The notes: generated from the sequence alone by a model not told the origin. A stretch of DNA of 64,000 nt from Mycobacterium sp. ITM-2016-00316 (GCF_002968335.2 NZ_CP134398.1:5922945-5986944), one strand, 5' to 3'. Numbered from the stretch's first letter, positions 1 to 8,283 are shown. Translations and numbers: made by a program.

Positions 1-229
1 TTTTGGGTTGGCGTCCCGTGACAGGTAGCCGACCGCGCGGCGCATCACTTCGGCCTCCTGCAGACGCGGGCTGCCCGTCACCGTCCTCACGGTCGGCGAT
101 CTTGAGCCAGCGACGCAGACAGGCCTACGAGATACCGAACTCTTTCGCGATCTGGCGCAACGGCGCCTCACCCTTGCGGGCCACAGCAATGACCTCGGCT
201 CGGAACTCGGCAGGAACCGGTTTCGGCAC
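1..229 (-). pseudogene. IS3-type transposase OrfA, broken and cut by the window edge
   Basis: Minus-strand reading from a GTG at 229 gives a protein that opens VPKPVPAEFRAEVIAVARKG and continues through a helix-turn-helix (QIAKEFGIS...CLRRWLKIADRED). This is the N-terminal DNA-binding part of IS3/IS911-like OrfA proteins. An in-frame TAG at 125-127 interrupts it inside the helix-turn-helix. The same frame stays open from there to the window edge, so the mutation is probably recent. OrfB, the DDE transposase, would lie to the left and is not visible. No terminal inverted repeat was found on the visible side. The element marks the left side of the accessory region and is probably inactive unless the stop is read through. 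Confidence 0.65.
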
Positions 230-641
230 GAGATTGATCCTTCCAGCAAGGACGAATCCTCACGTGTCAGGAGTCAACCGAACTGGGGGCAGTCCCCCGC
301 CAGAAGCGTGAGGCCGATGACCCAAATGGGCTTACAGGCCTGGCGGATACGCGCAGGCCCGCGTAGCACAATGAACGACCCGCGTCTCCAACGTCACAAC
401 ACCTCGCGCGCTGCGTCCCTGGGATCGCGGGAGGACGCTCAGTTCAGCGGTGGCGATTGAGTAGGGCTGTCAGTGATACGTCGGAACGAAAGGCGCTGGT
501 CCGCAACTCGTGCGTCTGGCCTGGCCTACGGGATGGCGTCCGCACCCATCTGGCGGGTTGGGCCCGCCGGAGGGGGCATTGCGTTCTCACCTCAAAGGTG
601 TCTCAGGCGCGCTCGGTGTGACGGGCTCCCGAGCGCCACGA
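230..641. other. Intergenic stretch with no gene I can support
   Basis: About 410 bases between the transposase remnant and the DUF1348 gene. Short open frames exist on both strands, but their products are low-complexity and arginine-rich and resemble no family I know. I see no terminator hairpin with a T-run and no clear end of the insertion element. It may be decayed mobile-element DNA. Confidence 0.4.
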
Positions 642-1130
642 TCACAAGCCGAGGTCGGACAAGCTGGGGTGACCCTCCGGTCGCGGTGCGTTCCGGTCCC
701 AGAAGAACTTGCGCTCATCTTCGTCGATCTGCACGTCGTTGATGCTGGCGTGGCGGTGGGTCATCAGACCGTGTTCGTTGTATAGCCAGTTCTCATTGCC
801 GTAGGCGCGAAACCATTGACCCGCATCGTCGTGGTATTCGTAGGCAAAGCGGACCGCAATGCGGTTCTCGCTGTGGGCCCACAACTCTTTGACGAGGCGG
901 TACTCGTGTTCGCGTTCCCACTTGCCGCTCAGGAAGTCGATGATCTGTTCTCGGCCTGTCACGAACACGGAGCGGTTGCGCCAGACGCTATCGGCCGAGT
1001 AGGCCTGCGCTACGACCTGCGGATCGCGGCTATTCCAGGCGTTTTCAGCCAGCCGGACCTTCAAGGTGGCCGATTCATCGGTGAACGGTGGGACGGGAGG
1101 CTTCGCAGTGATGGCGGTGGTCGTGGTCAT
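642..1130 (-). CDS. DUF1348 / NTF2-like (SnoaL-fold) protein
   Basis: A 162-residue protein read from the ATG at 1130. The longer open frame upstream runs through operator DNA and is unlikely to be translated. The body ([19 protein letters not shown], then [19 protein letters not shown] and [20 protein letters not shown]) is typical of the DUF1348 family, small cone-shaped NTF2-like proteins of about 150 residues whose substrates are mostly unknown. There is no signal peptide or membrane segment, so it is cytoplasmic. It is divergent from a TetR gene, and three palindromes fill the space between them, so it is very likely the repressed target. Inference: an inducible small-molecule enzyme or binding protein. 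Its substrate cannot be told from sequence. Confidence 0.85.
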   Translation of the reverse strand: MTTTTAITAKPPVPPFTDESATLKVRLAENAWNSRDPQVVAQAYSADSVWRNRSVFVTGREQIIDFLSGKWEREHEYRLVKELWAHSENRIAVRFAYEYHDDAGQWFRAYGNENWLYNEHGLMTHRHASINDVQIDEDERKFFWDRNAPRPEGHPSLSDLGL

Positions 1131-1172
1131 GATGGTCTTTCTGTGGGGAGTTGGTTTCATTACCTTGGCCAT

Positions 1173-1263
1173 GTAGACGTACCTGTCTACATGACGGGTA
1201 CGGTACGTCATGTAGACAGACTTGTCCACCGGGCCTGGTGGCTATGTGGACAGAACTGTCTAC
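1173..1263. promoter_or_regulatory. Three 18-bp TetR-type operators between divergent genes
   Basis: Three copies of a palindrome of form GTAGACnnnnnnGTCTAC lie at 1173-1190 (perfect arms GTAGAC/GTCTAC), 1212-1229 (one mismatch, GTAGAC/GTCCAC) and 1246-1263 (one mismatch, GTGGAC/GTCTAC). Start-to-start spacing is 39 and 34 bases. The rightmost copy overlaps TACTAT at 1261-1266, the likely -10 box of the TetR gene. The left two cover the expected promoter of the DUF1348 gene. Autorepression and target repression by the adjacent TetR protein is the simplest reading. The inner bases differ between copies, so the outer six-base arms are probably the recognition element. Confidence 0.8.
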
Positions 1264-1272
1264 TATGGTGGT

Positions 1273-1863
1273 GTGAGCATCTCCCAGACTCTTGATCCGC
1301 ATGTTGATGTGCCGACCCTGCCGGCTCGGGAACGGATATTGGCCACTGCGTATCGGCTGTTCTACCGCGAGGGCATTCGAGCGACCGGCATCGACAAGGT
1401 GATAGCCGAAGCTGGCGTCACCAAGGTCACGTTCTATCGCCATTTTCCGAGCAAGGACGCACTGATATTGGCCTTTTTGGACTTGCGGCATCGGCGTTGG
1501 ATGGACTGGTTTGTCGATGCACTTGATCGCCACGCTGCTGGTAGTCGTCGCCGGGTCGCGGTGGTCGCCGCGGTCGAGGAATGGCTGACGGCGGACTCCT
1601 TCCGGGGGTGCGCCTTCATCAACAGCGTCAATGAGATCGGCGCCGAACTGCCCGAGGTCTACGCCATCGCCGCTCGCCATAAAGCGGATATGGTCGCGGC
1701 GATCAAGGCGACACTTCCGCCGGGTCCGAATAGAGCCCGGACGGCGCAAGCGCTCGGCGTCGCGATTGATGGTGCTGTTGTGCAAGCGCAGTGCCAGCGC
1801 GACGCCACACCGGCGGTGAAAGCGCTGACGACGATCGCGTCAACGCTGCTGACGAATGTGTAA
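1273..1863 (+). CDS. TetR-family transcriptional regulator
   Basis: A 196-residue TetR repressor. The N-terminal helix-turn-helix reads RERILATAYRLFYREGIRATGIDKV followed by AGVTKVTFYRHFPSKDALI, the classic TetR signature. The C-terminal ligand domain (FRGCAFINSVNEIGAELPEV) resembles TetR_C domains of regulators of small detoxification genes. The start is the GTG at 1273: TACTAT at 1261-1266 sits six bases upstream, as in a leaderless mycobacterial transcript, whereas longer readings would put the operators inside the gene. It is divergent from the DUF1348 gene and very likely controls both genes through the three palindromes. The inducer is unknown. Confidence 0.9.
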   Translation: MSISQTLDPHVDVPTLPARERILATAYRLFYREGIRATGIDKVIAEAGVTKVTFYRHFPSKDALILAFLDLRHRRWMDWFVDALDRHAAGSRRRVAVVAAVEEWLTADSFRGCAFINSVNEIGAELPEVYAIAARHKADMVAAIKATLPPGPNRARTAQALGVAIDGAVVQAQCQRDATPAVKALTTIASTLLTNV

Positions 1864-2067
1864 TCCCTGATTACGCATTGTCGCCCAGGCAGGACTATCG
1901 ATAACTCTTGCGACCTGTACCGGCGGTGGTGGGCGTGACGGCGACCGGCTCGGACACCTCACCGACGCGGGTTCGGCGCCTCAAAGCCCGCTGCATCAGT
2001 ACTGAGTTAGCACAAGCAGCGGATGTGAGTTCGCAGCTGTCCCGCCACAGGCAGACACGGCAGGCCG

Positions 2068-2163
2068 TCATCCCCCGGAAATGGGTGGCAGTACCGCGAT
2101 CTCGTCGCCGGCACCGACGGGCGTCCGGCCCGTCATGAGATTCCGCCATCTGCCATGAGAACC
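2068..2163 (-). pseudogene. C-terminal fragment of a MoaD-like sulfur carrier
   Basis: The minus strand here encodes GRTPVGAGDEIAVLPPISGG followed by a stop. This matches the conserved tail of MoaD, the small subunit of molybdopterin synthase, including the terminal Gly-Gly that is thiocarboxylated. Preceding residues (GRWRNLMT) may also belong to it. Further upstream the frame no longer looks like MoaD and lacks the N-terminal ubiquitin-like strand, so only about a third of the gene remains. No moaE or moaA is next to it. The flanking DNA (1864-2067 and 2164-2456) shows no gene I can support, and it looks like a decayed gene remnant. Confidence 0.6.
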
Positions 2164-2456
2164 TACAGGTTGTGGCTTCTCAAACTTCATGTCCACTCGC
2201 AGTGGCCTGAACTGCGAAGACAAAAGCGTTCTCACGAGATGTCCATACCTTAAATTCTCACTTTCGCGTCCATTGTTTTGGAAGCGCCACTTGTCTTCGC
2301 GCCGCACTGAGCGTCCCCTTCCAAACCCACGGCTTTTTTTAGTCACGTGAGGCGAGCTCCACGACGAGACGCCTCCGAATTTGATTTGACTGCAACAACT
2401 CTCATGACTCTCGTCCGCTACGGCGGAGCTGGCACTCGATTCCCGAGTGGTGCCAC

Positions 2457-3299
2457 TCAGAGCGACGCCACTTCGGCTGCCGTGACGGTCTGCCGAAGAA
2501 GCACAGCGATCGTTGTCGGTCCCACACCACCCGGCACAGGAGTGATGAGCCGGGCCCGCTCGGCGGTCTCGGCGTATTGGACATCACCGATGTTGCCGGG
2601 GTTGTAGCCGGCGTCGATGACCACCGCGCCGGGTTTGATCCACCTTCCCTTGATCAGTTCGGGTCTGCCGACCGCGGCGACGACGACGTCCGCCTCAGCC
2701 ACGATCTGATCGAGATCGACAGTTTTAGAGTGGCAGTATGTGACCGTGGCATCGCGGGCGAGCAGCAACATCCCCACCGGCTTACCGAGAATGGAGCTAC
2801 GTCCCACGACAACAGCGCGCAAACCCGCTGCATCGACCTCGTAAGCATCCAGCAGCTCCATGATCCCACCTGGGGTGCAGGAATGAAACCCATTGCCGCC
2901 CAGTGCCATGGCGGCGAAAGATGCCTGAGTCACCCCATCGACATCCTTACCGGGAGCAATTGCTTCAAAGACGGCACGTTCGTCAAGGTGGGCGGGCATT
3001 GGATGCTGGACGAGAATCCCGTCTACACCGGGGTCCTCCGACAGCGCGCGCACGAGCGCCACGGCCTCGCTCGTCGTCGTTGACGCCGAGAGGTGACGGC
3101 TGCGAGAGTCCAGTCCTGTTGTGCGGCAGCGATTGGTTTTCATCCGGACGTAGGTTCGCGAGGCGGGGTCATCTCCGACCAGGACTGTAGCCAGACACGG
3201 CCTGCGCCCCAGAACTGTAGCGATGTCGGATGCTCGTTGATGCGTCTGCGCCAAGATCGTGTTGGCGACGCGGGCGCCGTCGATGATTGTTGCGGGCAT
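2457..3299 (-). CDS. folD: Methylenetetrahydrofolate dehydrogenase / cyclohydrolase
   Basis: A 280-residue FolD, which oxidises 5,10-methylene-tetrahydrofolate with NAD(P) and hydrolyses the product to 10-formyl-tetrahydrofolate. Visible motifs are the catalytic Tyr/Lys region (RTYVRMK), DGILVQHPMPAH, PGKDVDGVT, the Rossmann motif VVVGRSSILGKPVGMLLL and the C-terminal PGGVGPTTIAVLLRQTV. The length is normal. The ATG at 3299 is chosen because GAGGAG lies seven bases upstream; the frame extends only a few codons further. The segment after the active site (NRCRTTGLDSRSRHLSAS) departs from usual housekeeping FolD, so this may be an accessory paralogue supplying C1 units to a specific pathway. It stands alone, divergent from a TetR gene. 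Confidence 0.92.
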   Translation of the reverse strand: MPATIIDGARVANTILAQTHQRASDIATVLGRRPCLATVLVGDDPASRTYVRMKTNRCRTTGLDSRSRHLSASTTTSEAVALVRALSEDPGVDGILVQHPMPAHLDERAVFEAIAPGKDVDGVTQASFAAMALGGNGFHSCTPGGIMELLDAYEVDAAGLRAVVVGRSSILGKPVGMLLLARDATVTYCHSKTVDLDQIVAEADVVVAAVGRPELIKGRWIKPGAVVIDAGYNPGNIGDVQYAETAERARLITPVPGGVGPTTIAVLLRQTVTAAEVASL

Positions 3300-3636
3300 G
3301 GTCGTGCTCCTCAATCATGAGAGGAGCACCCAGGCGGTCGATGCTTCCGAACTGTTGCTTCCCGGTGGTGTCCCACCTGCGCCAGTCGCCAGTTCACACT
3401 CTACCGGCGGGGAGTGCCGTTGATGGCCTCGTGGAGGGTGCGCTGAAGGCGATTTGCCAATGTGGGATGGTCACCGCGCCTAGGTCCACGGGCTTGACCA
3501 GGACAATAGCTGCGGCTTCCCCCTCATGAGTGCTGTGACTTCCGAGCGTCCGCGCACCACGGTACTTTTATTGATCAGTTGATCTGTTTTTAGATCACAC
3601 CTTCTAAAGAGCGGCAGATCCACTTACGGTCGGGGC
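3300..3636. other. Divergent intergenic region, folD / TetR
   Basis: About 340 bases without a gene. The folD ribosome binding site (GAGGAG read on the minus strand) is at its left end. The right end is AT-rich (3565-3600) and carries an 18-bp palindrome, described separately, that lies about 40 bases upstream of the TetR start. The middle holds nothing I recognise. Confidence 0.5.
3580..3597. promoter_or_regulatory. Perfect TetR-type operator palindrome
   Basis: TGATCT-gttttt-AGATCA is a perfect inverted repeat with six-base arms and six-base centre. A partly overlapping copy of the same half-site (TTGATC) begins at 3571. It lies upstream of a TetR gene and has the same overall geometry (6-6-6) as the operators of the other TetR gene in this window but different bases. 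Probable autoregulatory operator for the TetR-glycosyltransferase unit. Confidence 0.65.
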
Positions 3637-4266
3637 ATGTCGTCCACCCAGGCTCCGCAAGAGTCCTTCATCCGATCGGCACGCAAGGCCCAGATCGTGG
3701 CTGCTGCGATCGATGTGATCGCTGAGGTAGGTTTCGCCGAGACGTCGATCCGAAAGATCGCCGATAGGGTAGGAATCGCCATGAGCGCGGTGCTCTACCA
3801 TTTCGGCACCAAGGACAATCTCGTCGACGCGATCGTCGAGCACATGTACCGCACGATGATCGCCCGGGTCGCCCCTGCAATCGACGCAGAGCGCACCGCC
3901 ACAGGCAAGTTGCACGCCTACATTCGTTCCAGCATCGGCTATTTCGGTACGCATCGCACCGCCCTGAAGGCGCTGGCCTCGCTGGGCACGACCTACGTCC
4001 CCTCCGACGGGCGCCGATTCGAAGAGCTCGGACTGAGCCCCGACATCGCCGAGCAGCTCGCTGTACTCGACCCCCACCCGATTCTGGCTGGCGGCCAACG
4101 CGACGGTGAGTTCGGCGACTTCCCGCTGCAGTCCACCGCGATCGCACTGCGCGGAGCCGTCAATGGAGTCGTCGAGACAGTGCTGCGCGAACCCGGCTAC
4201 AACGCAGGCCGCTACGCCGAGGACCTGATTGACATCTTTGTTCGCATCGTCAGCGGAGCGCGATGA
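3637..4266 (+). CDS. TetR-family transcriptional regulator
   Basis: A 209-residue TetR repressor with helix-turn-helix KAQIVAAAIDVIAEVGFAETSIRKIADRVGIAMSAVLYHFGTKDNL near residues 17-60, followed by an all-helical ligand-binding domain. The last codons overlap the glycosyltransferase start by four bases (ATGA at 4263-4266), so the two are co-transcribed and translationally coupled. A perfect palindrome lies 40 bases upstream. Inference: it senses a hydrophobic ligand and controls its glycosylation by the next gene. Confidence 0.9.
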   Translation: MSSTQAPQESFIRSARKAQIVAAAIDVIAEVGFAETSIRKIADRVGIAMSAVLYHFGTKDNLVDAIVEHMYRTMIARVAPAIDAERTATGKLHAYIRSSIGYFGTHRTALKALASLGTTYVPSDGRRFEELGLSPDIAEQLAVLDPHPILAGGQRDGEFGDFPLQSTAIALRGAVNGVVETVLREPGYNAGRYAEDLIDIFVRIVSGAR

Positions 4267-5513
4267 GCACCGTGGCGATTGCGGCGGTCGGCAGCCGCGG
4301 TGACGTCGCCCCGCTGGCCGGTCTGGGCGCTGCACTTCAGCAGGCCGGGCACCGGGTCACAATCGCCGCCTACACACCGTTCGCCGACCTGATCATCGGC
4401 GCCGGCTGCGAGTTTCGGGAACTGCCGGCCGATTTCACGCCAGGCACCGACCACGCGGAGGCCAGCTCGAAAGAACTGTTCGCCGCGATGTTTGCCCCGT
4501 CCGGGCAACGCGACACCGGGCAAATGATCATCGACGCGCTCGGTGAGGTACCGGCCGACATCCTGTTGCTGCCGCCGCTGGCCGAACTGGCCGGCCATCC
4601 CCTGGCAGAAGCACAAGGGATCCCCTCGGTCGGGGTCCGGATGCAACCCATCTCGCCGACCGCCGATTATCCCCCGAGCCTGCTGGGCGCCTGGTCGCTC
4701 GGTGGGTTTGGTAACCGGATGGCCGCCGGGGCCACCGCGTGGGCCATCGATCGTCTCTACGGTGGCGTCGTCGCGCACTGTAGGCGCGAACTCGGACTGC
4801 CGAGAGCCTCTGCACGGGCACTTCGGCGTCGACGCACGGCTGCGGACTGGCCGATCCTGCACGCCTACTCACCCAACGTAGTGTCTCGCCCCGTGGACTG
4901 GCGGACTGGCTTGCAAGTCACCGGGTATTGGTGGCCACCAACTCCTGTCCAATGGCAGCCCCCACAGGTCCTCGGTGAGTTCCTGGCCGCAGGCCCCGCG
5001 CCGGTGTTCATCGGGCTGGGCAGCACCGTCGTCACCGCCGCACGCGCCGAGCAGCTCGCCGAGATCATCGCCGCGGGGCTGCGGCAGGCCGGTGTGCGCG
5101 GCATCGTCCAATCCGGTTGGGCCGGAATCGACGTCACCGGAGAGAACATCCTCACCATCCGCGACACACCGCACGAGTGGCTGTTCCCACAGATGGCCGC
5201 CATCGCACACCACTGCGGCGCCGGCACCACAGCCGCAGCCCTACGCGCAGGCATCCCCAGCATCCCGCTGCCCGGACCCGCGGGCGATCAGCCTTTCTGG
5301 GCGCAGCGTCTGCACTCGCTCGGCGTGGCCATCACACCCCTTCCCCAGCGCCGGCTGACCGCGCATCGCCTCGCCGCAGCCATCCGCACCACACTCGATG
5401 ACGCCGACCTGCGGGAAACCACACAGCGACTGGCGTCCCGCGTCGCTGGTGAGGACGGCACCGCCGCAGCTGTTACCGCTATTGAGCAACTCCTGTACTC
5501 ATCCCATCGCTGA
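4263..5513 (+). CDS. GT1-family glycosyltransferase (UGT / sterol or macrolide type)
   Basis: A 416-residue two-domain GT-B enzyme. The N-terminus (VAIAAVGSRGDVAPLAGLGAALQQAGHRVTIAA) is the acceptor domain opening found in sterol, lipid and antibiotic glycosyltransferases. The C-terminal nucleotide-sugar motif reads AAIAHHCGAGTTAAALRAGIPSIPLPGPAGDQPFWAQRL, with the catalytic-site His and the donor-binding DQ. Length and style match the mycobacterial Rv1524 and glycopeptidolipid Gtf group. It is coupled to the upstream TetR gene, pointing to inducible glycosylation of a xenobiotic or lipid. Neither donor nor acceptor can be inferred from sequence. Confidence 0.9.
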   Translation: MSTVAIAAVGSRGDVAPLAGLGAALQQAGHRVTIAAYTPFADLIIGAGCEFRELPADFTPGTDHAEASSKELFAAMFAPSGQRDTGQMIIDALGEVPADILLLPPLAELAGHPLAEAQGIPSVGVRMQPISPTADYPPSLLGAWSLGGFGNRMAAGATAWAIDRLYGGVVAHCRRELGLPRASARALRRRRTAADWPILHAYSPNVVSRPVDWRTGLQVTGYWWPPTPVQWQPPQVLGEFLAAGPAPVFIGLGSTVVTAARAEQLAEIIAAGLRQAGVRGIVQSGWAGIDVTGENILTIRDTPHEWLFPQMAAIAHHCGAGTTAAALRAGIPSIPLPGPAGDQPFWAQRLHSLGVAITPLPQRRLTAHRLAAAIRTTLDDADLRETTQRLASRVAGEDGTAAAVTAIEQLLYSSHR

Positions 5514-5642
5514 GGAACAACCACGACCGCAGAAGACCTCATGGGCAACGCTTTGCTGGCCGGGGCGATCGCCTGGCCGGCGCATCCATCAGCGCCAGGG
5601 ACGGCGCTGCCAAATCCATACTGCCGCCAACGGTTCACCTGA

Positions 5643-5671
5643 GTAGGCGGTGATGGCGAGTCGGCGCCTAC
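5643..5671. terminator. Hairpin between convergent genes
   Basis: GTAGGCG at 5643-5649 pairs exactly with CGCCTAC at 5665-5671 across a 15-base loop. It lies between the convergent glycosyltransferase and SDR genes. There is no T-run, as is usual for mycobacterial terminators. Weak candidate for a bidirectional terminator. Confidence 0.4.
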
Positions 5672-5684
5672 ACCACCGCTGGCG

Positions 5685-6470
5685 TCATACTAAGTAGTCG
5701 GCGCCGCCAACGTAGGTCGTGTCGGGGGCACCAGGCTGCAGGGCCGCGCGGGCAATCACGGTGGCGAACTCCTCGACTGTGGGCAACGGGGCGTGGTCAC
5801 GGCGGGCCTCGACAGCGGCGGGATCCTTGCGGTGCAGCAGCCGCACGATGATGGTGCCGTCGATCATGTCCCCGGAGACGACCTTGAGTTCGATTCCACG
5901 TTCGCTCAGCGTGGATCTGGCGGCCCGCAGCGCATCTTCGCCGGCACGTTTACTCGCCGCGATGGGTTCGTAGCCCTCGGGCACCGGCTTGCCAGGATAG
6001 AAATGCGCTTGATGGCTGGTGACGAAGACGATCCGAGACCTTCGCGGCATGAGCGGCAGAGCCAGCTCAACGAGGCGCAGTTGCGCATCGTGATTCAGCT
6101 GCATCGCATAACTCGGGTCGGCGCCGCGCTCCAAACCACCAGAGGCATTGAGCACCAGCACATCCAGCGCACCGAACCGCTCCCTGATATCTGCCAGTAA
6201 CGCCTGCACCTGCGCTTCATCGCAGACGTCGGCACCGGCAGCCGACGCCTGCCCCCCGGCCGCACAGATCTCCTCGACCACCGTGTTCGCCCGCTTTGCC
6301 TTCTCGCGGTAGTTGACCACCACATGCACACCGCCGGTACCGAGGAACCGGGCCACCTGCGCACCGATACCGCGGGACGCGCCGGTGACCAACGCCACCC
6401 GCTGCTCAGGTCCGTTCCGCCCGTCGGCACCAGACCCGGCTTCACCAGCTTCCTCACCTTGACCAATCAT
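5685..6470 (-). CDS. Short-chain dehydrogenase/reductase, atypical active site
   Basis: About 261 residues from the ATG at 6470. The cofactor motif is clear (VALVTGASRGIGAQVARFL near residue 26), followed by GALDVLVLNASG (the NAG-type motif). The expected catalytic YxxxK is not present: the region reads GYEPIAASKRAGEDALR, so Tyr and Lys are seven apart and Ile sits where Tyr would be. A Ser is present upstream (FVTSHQAHF). It may use the shifted Tyr, or may bind substrate without classical SDR chemistry. It ends against the glycosyltransferase gene. Confidence 0.85.
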   Translation of the reverse strand: MIGQGEEAGEAGSGADGRNGPEQRVALVTGASRGIGAQVARFLGTGGVHVVVNYREKAKRANTVVEEICAAGGQASAAGADVCDEAQVQALLADIRERFGALDVLVLNASGGLERGADPSYAMQLNHDAQLRLVELALPLMPRRSRIVFVTSHQAHFYPGKPVPEGYEPIAASKRAGEDALRAARSTLSERGIELKVVSGDMIDGTIIVRLLHRKDPAAVEARRDHAPLPTVEEFATVIARAALQPGAPDTTYVGGADYLV

Positions 6471-6596
6471 CACCAACCCCTAGTCATCACAGCGACCACC
6501 TTTCTTAGACTTTGCTTAATTTACGCTTACTTTTCTTATTCTGGTGTTAGCGTCATCGCCATCGCTCAGCTCGACACGCGGGGAGGCGTGCACGAT

Positions 6597-6947
6597 ATGA
6601 CGGAATACTCTGTTGTCCTCGGGGCCGGCATTGCCGGATTGCTGGCCGCCGCCGCACTTGCCGACGCCGGCCACCGCGTCTCGATCATCGAACGAGACCG
6701 GCTGCCCGAGAACGCCTCTGCGCGGCGCGGTATACCGCAGGGCGCGCATCTGCACAGCCTGCTCGCTAAAGGCTGGCAGACCATGGAGGAACTCGTCCCG
6801 GGCCTGATCAGCGATGTGGTTGCCTCCGGCGCCCACGTCCTCGACGATGCGCGACTGGGTGCGCGGATGCACATCCAGAACGGCCCGTACGCGTTGAACC
6901 GCACGACCCGGTCTCCGATCCTGCGGCACTGGCCACCTACCAAGTGA
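6597..6947 (+). pseudogene. FAD-dependent oxidoreductase, frameshifted and truncated
   Basis: From the ATG at 6597 the product begins MTEYSVVLGAGIAGLLAAAA and continues ALADAGHRVSIIERDRLP, a textbook FAD-binding Rossmann start of groove-type monooxygenases/epoxidases that normally run to 400 residues or more. After about 100 codons the frame ends in unrelated residues. A different plus frame carries HDPVSDPAALATYQVTR up to about 6951, which looks like the natural continuation, so a frameshift lies near 6880-6905. Past 6951 the sequence belongs to the convergent GNAT gene. The NAD(P)H/substrate domains are absent. Non-functional remnant. Confidence 0.75.
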
Positions 6948-7404
6948 CACGCCACCGGCACAACACCTGCGCCGCCTGCGTGCACAAGCCTCTTCCCCGG
7001 GCGGCCGGGGCCATCCAGTACGCCAGCCCCGCCGACCCGTCATGCAGTTTGACGCTACCTAGCGTCACCCGGCCCAGCAGGGTGCCGGTCTGCTGCTCGG
7101 CTACCGCCCAGCTGAGCTCCGACTCGGCGGCCCATCCGCGTTGCCGAGCGGTGATCCACTCCGCGGCTTCTTCTACTGAATCCGCACGTCGCACGTGCCA
7201 ACGCTGGATTTCGGGATCGGCGAACGCCTCCATGACCGCGCCAGCATCGTCGAGCTTCCACGGCCGCAACACCACACCCTGCTCTACTGCAATCTCGGGC
7301 TGGTCAGATCCGGCGAACAATCCCGACGCCATCGCAGGAGAGATCAAACGCGGCACCCTCACATCATCGACCACAGCCGCGGCCTGGTAGTCGTTCCAAG
7401 CCAC
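6937..7404 (-). pseudogene. GNAT acetyltransferase lacking its C-terminus
   Basis: GNAT fold of the RimJ/RimL type: GVVLRPWKLDDAGAVMEAFADPEIQRWH at the start, LSWAVAEQQTGTLLGRVTL in the middle and the acetyl-CoA loop ARGRGLCTQAAQVLCRW near the end. The protein then stops after RVTW, whereas relatives continue for roughly 30-40 residues (the helix and strand after the P-loop). The true gene sequence appears to end at about 6952, where the convergent FAD-gene remnant begins. The start is uncertain: GTG at 7404 or a downstream ATG at 7332. Loss of the last elements would probably disable the enzyme. Confidence 0.7.
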
Positions 7405-7512
7405 CTGGGCCGCACATTCTGCTGCCTCGCACGCACGGCTACATTCCTGACGATTTCATAGCGATCGGCGCATAGCGACGCGTTTACCCTCGGATGCCCT
7501 GCAGGGCCCGAT

Positions 7513-8070
7513 CTAGTCGATCACTGCGCTCTGGGTGTGCCATTCGCCAAAAGCCGTACGCCATCGAACTTGAACGTCAAACTCGGACGATTCGGGGACG
7601 GCGTTCCCGCTGTCGCGACTCTGCTTCGTCATCGCGGCTGAAGCGCCGAGTCGTTGCCGGATAGACAGGTTTACGTAGCACGGCAGTCCCGACGACGAAG
7701 ACAGCCGCTCGGCGCTGAACGGCGGAACTGTCTCAGCGGTGCAAACGACTTTGTCGGATAGCGTGACAGTCACGTCGTAGGCGGTGGCGTCACCGACATT
7801 GGCCAGGTAGGCGTGGCGCGGGTCGATGTCCCAGCGGCCGGCCTGCCATTGTGCACGACATTCAGACGGGGACGCTGACACTGTCAGTTCGCGTTTGCGC
7901 TTCGCCCACCATCGACAGCTCAGCGCGAAGATGACCGCTGTGTAGACCGCCGCGAGGGCAACTAGCGGAGCCACTACGAGTGACGGTAGCGGCCACCAAG
8001 GAGCAAGCAGCAATAGAGGTCCCACCGCCAGAAGCAGCAATACCGATGCGCCGACCTTCGGTGCGCCCAC
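7513..8070 (-). CDS. Hypothetical membrane protein
   Basis: 185 residues that I do not recognise. Two hydrophobic segments occupy about residues 8-27 (VLLLLAVGPLLLLAPWWPL) and 29-51 (SLVVAPLVALAAVYTAVIFAL), followed by a basic stretch (KRKRE). A soluble domain of about 125 residues follows, containing YLANVGDATAYDVTVTLSD and FDVQVRWRTAFGEWHTQS, which looks like an immunoglobulin-like beta sandwich seen in many actinobacterial membrane-anchored proteins. It stands alone between pseudogenes and the methyltransferase. No function assigned. Confidence 0.6.
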   Translation of the reverse strand: MGAPKVGASVLLLLAVGPLLLLAPWWPLPSLVVAPLVALAAVYTAVIFALSCRWWAKRKRELTVSASPSECRAQWQAGRWDIDPRHAYLANVGDATAYDVTVTLSDKVVCTAETVPPFSAERLSSSSGLPCYVNLSIRQRLGASAAMTKQSRDSGNAVPESSEFDVQVRWRTAFGEWHTQSAVID

Positions 8071-8283
8071 ATCGGGATCCTATGTGCTGAAGATGACCAG
8101 CAACAGTGCCGCCGCGCTTTGCCTGTCAGCGCGAAGAGCTGCTGGTTGCCCCCACCCCCACAAAAGACCCTAACTGTCTTCCGCGCTGCCGAACGCGGTC
8201 ATTGTTCCGGGTCGGCACGAACCCAACGACTTCCGCGGTCACTGGTGTTTCGATGACGTGTCGCCCTGTTCGATAATGGCTTG

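Noticed and set aside
473..742. Small plus-strand frame of 89 codons
   Set aside because: No ribosome binding site, composition typical of noise, overlaps another phase and the DUF1348 gene end.
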